A program made the translations under genes and the position numbers. A DNA stretch of 16,087 bases, from contig JBMOIF010000050.1 in assembly GCA_049317465.1 (NCBI GenBank), positions 1-16,087 of the forward strand. The letters run 5' to 3'. The DNA is from CAIQIA01 sp049317465. Lineage in GTDB: Bacteria > Cyanobacteriota > Cyanobacteriia > PCC-6307 > Cyanobiaceae. The notes beneath the pieces were generated by a model that did not search any database, had not been told where the DNA came from, and saw only the letters and a list, made by a program, of their open reading frames with translations. Below, one piece after another: positions 14,066 through 16,087 of the stretch; the first letter of the stretch is position 1, and the number at the start of each line of letters is the position of its first letter.

Positions 14066-14935
14066 TTGATCGACGAGTTCACCCTCGAATCGCTCGATCA
14101 TCTGCTCTGGCTGCGCTCTGGCACCGCAGCCGCCGCGGCCCTCAACCGCAGCCAGAGCACCGTCAGTCGCCACGTGCGCGAGGCGCTCGACATCTTCGAT
14201 CTCTCTCTGCAGCGTCGCCTGGGTGAGCAGCACCTGCTGGGGGACCTCTCGCTTCTGCAGCTCGAGCGCCGCGTGCAGCAGCTGTATCGCCTGCGGCACA
14301 GGCGGCGGCTGCGTCTGGAAGCCGGCTACTGGTGGCGGCAGGCCCTGGCGCACGCCCCGCCCCAGGGCTGGCGGTTCGGCAACTTGGACCATGTGGGGCC
14401 CTGGCGCCCGCTGCAGTTGCTGCGGCAGCGGGTGATCGACGGCTGGATCTATGCCGACCCCGACCTCCCGGACGGCGATCCCGACCTGCTGGTGCTGCGC
14501 TTCACCGATGCGACACCGCTGCTCACCGCCGCGGCCCGCCACCCCCTCCACGGCCAGGGCACCCTCTCCCTCGACGACTGCCGCGCCTTTCCCTCGCTGG
14601 CCCTCCCCGCCGGCGTGGTGCCGGGAGAGGAGCAGGCCTGGCGTGGGCTGGGGTTCTGGACCGCCACCTGCCCCATGGCCACCTACCACGCGGAATGCTG
14701 GGAGGGCCGCTGCGGTGATGGCCTCACCCTCGGTTACGGCTGGAGCCTGGGCCTGGCCCTCGAGCCCGCCCTGCTGCCCCTGCCGGTGGAGGTGCCCCTG
14801 CGCTTCAGCGACGCCCTGGTGCTGCGCCGTGACGTGGCAGATGAGCTGCCGTTCGCCGCTCTGCTGCAGCATCTGCGCGGCCTCGTGGCCCCCCTGGCCG
14901 ATGGCCCTGCCCCGTTCTCCCTGCGGGACCCCTGA
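14066..14935 (+). CDS. LysR-type HTH protein, tandem copy 2
   Basis: This 289-residue paralogue follows the first copy after 91 nt. Its helix-turn-helix (about 5-60: TLESLDHLLWLRSGTAAAAALNRSQ, then STVSRHVREALDIF) is closer to the classical LysR pattern (SQSTVSRHVRE) than copy 1. The conserved blocks recur: YWWRQALAHAPPQGW, RPLQLLRQRVIDGWIYADPD, LRFTDAT, TLGYGWSLGL and FSDALVLRRDVADE. Copies 1 and 2 differ most at the C-terminal 20 residues. TTG 14066 is the only plausible start; an in-frame stop lies at 14015 and no ATG or GTG occurs between. The gene ends 17 nt before the membrane protein gene, so these two are probably cotranscribed. Effector and targets are unknown. Confidence 0.83.
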   Translation: MIDEFTLESLDHLLWLRSGTAAAAALNRSQSTVSRHVREALDIFDLSLQRRLGEQHLLGDLSLLQLERRVQQLYRLRHRRRLRLEAGYWWRQALAHAPPQGWRFGNLDHVGPWRPLQLLRQRVIDGWIYADPDLPDGDPDLLVLRFTDATPLLTAAARHPLHGQGTLSLDDCRAFPSLALPAGVVPGEEQAWRGLGFWTATCPMATYHAECWEGRCGDGLTLGYGWSLGLALEPALLPLPVEVPLRFSDALVLRRDVADELPFAALLQHLRGLVAPLADGPAPFSLRDP

Positions 14936-14952
14936 ACCGGCGCTTCGGCAGC

Positions 14953-16053
14953 ATGGTCGACACACCTCTGCCGAGTTCCGGGATGCCCATCCGGCGCCTG
15001 CTGCGTTATCTGCTGTTTCCCCTCGCCTGCTGCACCGCCGGTCTGGCGGTGATCCTCGGTCTCCAGGGCCTCCAGGCGGCCTGGGTCACCCTGGTGCTGC
15101 TGCTGCTCGAGGTGTCACTGTCGTTCGACAATGCGGTGGTCAATGCCCGGGTGCTGGAGCGCCTCACCGCCGCTCAGCAGCGCTTCTTTCTCACCTGGGG
15201 GCTGGTGATCCCGGTCTTCGGGGTGCGCTTCGTGGGGCCGCTGCTGCTGGTCGCCCTGGCCGGCGGGGTGGGCCTGGGCGAAGCCCTCGATGCGGCGCTG
15301 CACCACCCCGACCGCTACCGCGAGCTGCTGGAGCTGGCGGAGCCCCGGATCCTGGCCTTCGGCGGCATGTTCCTGCTGATGGTCTTCCTGCGGTACTTCT
15401 TCGACGAGGCCAAGACCCTGCACTGGTTCCGACCGCTGGAACGGCGCCTCAGCGACGCCGGTCGCATCGAGGCCCTGGAGGTGGCCCTGGCCCTGCTGCT
15501 GCTGCTGCTGCTGGTGGGCCTGATCCCGGCCACTCTGCGGGCCGAGGTGATGGTCGCCGGTGTGCTCGGCCTGGTGCTGCAGCTGCTCAGCACCTCCCTG
15601 GCCGAGGCCTTCGGTGGCGAGGGCGAGGCCGTGGGCCGGATGGCCGCCGGCGGGGGTCTGGCCAGCCTGATCTACCTCGAGCTGCTCGATGCCTCCTTCA
15701 GCCTCGACGGCACGATCGGGGCCTTCGCCATCACCCAGAACCTGGTGCTGATCATGGCCGGCCTGGGTCTCGGCGCCCTGTTCATCCGCTCCCTGACCCT
15801 GATGCTCACCCGTGAGCGGGCCCTGGATCAGCTCATCTTTCTGGAACACGGCGCCCACTACGCCATCGGCGCCCTCGGGCTGCTGATGCTCGCCGGCATC
15901 CTGCTGGGCCGCTGGCACTGGCACGTGCCGGAATGGCTGAGCGGTCTGATCGGTGTGGTGCTGCTGCTCCTCGCCCTGGGGGATTCCCTGCGCCACCGAG
16001 GAACCGTCAAGGGGGGCAAGCACGGTGGTGGTGAAGCCCTTGACGAGACTTGA
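14953..16053 (+). CDS. DUF475/TerC-like integral membrane protein
   Basis: This 366-residue protein has about eight to nine hydrophobic helices and belongs to the DUF475 branch of the TerC superfamily. Diagnostic motifs are LEVSLSFDNAVVNA (52-65), FFDEAKTLHWF (149-159), LELLDASFSLDGTIGAFAI (242-260) and LEHGAHYAIG (297-306). The acidic residues inside membrane helices look like a metal site; TerC relatives are linked to tellurite resistance and manganese export, but no role is established for DUF475. ATG 14953 gives a 10-residue polar start; ATG 14983 (MPIRRLLRYL) is an alternative. Residues 181-187 are seven leucines encoded by CTG repeats. It follows LysR-like copy 2 by 17 nt. Its last six codons and stop lie antisense to the 3' end of a convergent tRNA-Thr gene. 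Confidence 0.9.
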   Translation: MVDTPLPSSGMPIRRLLRYLLFPLACCTAGLAVILGLQGLQAAWVTLVLLLLEVSLSFDNAVVNARVLERLTAAQQRFFLTWGLVIPVFGVRFVGPLLLVALAGGVGLGEALDAALHHPDRYRELLELAEPRILAFGGMFLLMVFLRYFFDEAKTLHWFRPLERRLSDAGRIEALEVALALLLLLLLVGLIPATLRAEVMVAGVLGLVLQLLSTSLAEAFGGEGEAVGRMAAGGGLASLIYLELLDASFSLDGTIGAFAITQNLVLIMAGLGLGALFIRSLTLMLTRERALDQLIFLEHGAHYAIGALGLLMLAGILLGRWHWHVPEWLSGLIGVVLLLLALGDSLRHRGTVKGGKHGGGEALDET

Positions 16054-16087
16054 ACTCGTGACCTCTCCCTTACCAAGGGAGTGCTCT
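16035..16087 (-). tRNA. tRNA-Thr (anticodon GGU), 3' part, cut by window edge
   Basis: Read on the minus strand, the segment shows the 3' D-stem half (GAGC), the anticodon arm CTCCC-TTGGTAA-GGGAG with anticodon GGT, a five-base variable loop AGGTC, the T-arm ACGAG-TTCAAGT-CTCGT, then acceptor CAAGGGC and discriminator T. CCA is not encoded (TCACC follows). The 5' acceptor, expected to be GCCCTTG, and the D-arm start lie beyond the window. It overlaps the end of the DUF475 gene on the other strand by 19 nt. Confidence 0.92.

Noticed and set aside
15493..15513. Seven CTG repeats
   Set aside because: They encode a leucine run in a transmembrane helix; similar CTG clusters occur in permease 2 and reflect codon preference, not a regulatory repeat.
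16035..16087. tRNA 3' end as a phage or island attachment site
   Set aside because: No integrase, second att copy or change in base composition is visible, and the neighbouring genes look like core chromosomal genes.

Overview
The window looks like chromosomal DNA of a high-GC alpha-cyanobacterium of the Cyanobium/marine Synechococcus type. Direct support is the 3' end of petD (cytochrome b6f subunit IV) and a complete psaE (photosystem I subunit IV). A cyanobacterial GH100 invertase and the Synechococcus/Prochlorococcus-type conserved gene at 4328 agree with this. By eye I find no HIP1 octamer (GCGATCGC), which fits picocyanobacteria. The genus is an inference.

Left part (1-4249): petD ends on the + strand with a strong intrinsic terminator that lies inside the last codons of the convergent invertase gene. 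On the minus strand, psaE, mutM (Fpg glycosylase), mtnB and mtnC (methionine salvage) and the GH100 invertase run head to tail, with gaps of 12 and 23 nt and two overlaps. This looks like one transcription unit starting at psaE.

Middle (4250-8933): psaE diverges from a conserved cyanobacterial gene of unknown function, which is followed 38 nt later by a short RecQ-type helicase without an HRDC domain. The recQ 3' end overlaps a convergent gene for a secreted LysM protein by 145 nt. Upstream of the LysM gene on the same strand is a class-3-like aldehyde dehydrogenase.

Right part (9007-16087): a complete polar amino-acid ABC importer is encoded as lipoprotein, two permeases and ATPase, with 4-nt stop/start overlaps at the first two junctions. 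Next comes a tandem pair of LysR-type HTH proteins, about 55% identical to each other by hand alignment, both apparently starting at TTG. Last is a DUF475/TerC-like membrane protein. Its stop codon lies inside the T-arm of a convergent tRNA-Thr(GGU) gene cut by the window edge.

No stretch over 300 bases lacks a gene; the longest gap is 123 nt (12976-13098). I see no CRISPR array, insertion sequence, integrase, rRNA or replication origin. Most of the window is compact housekeeping DNA. The least explained parts are the tandem regulators with their neighbours and the conserved gene at 4328.
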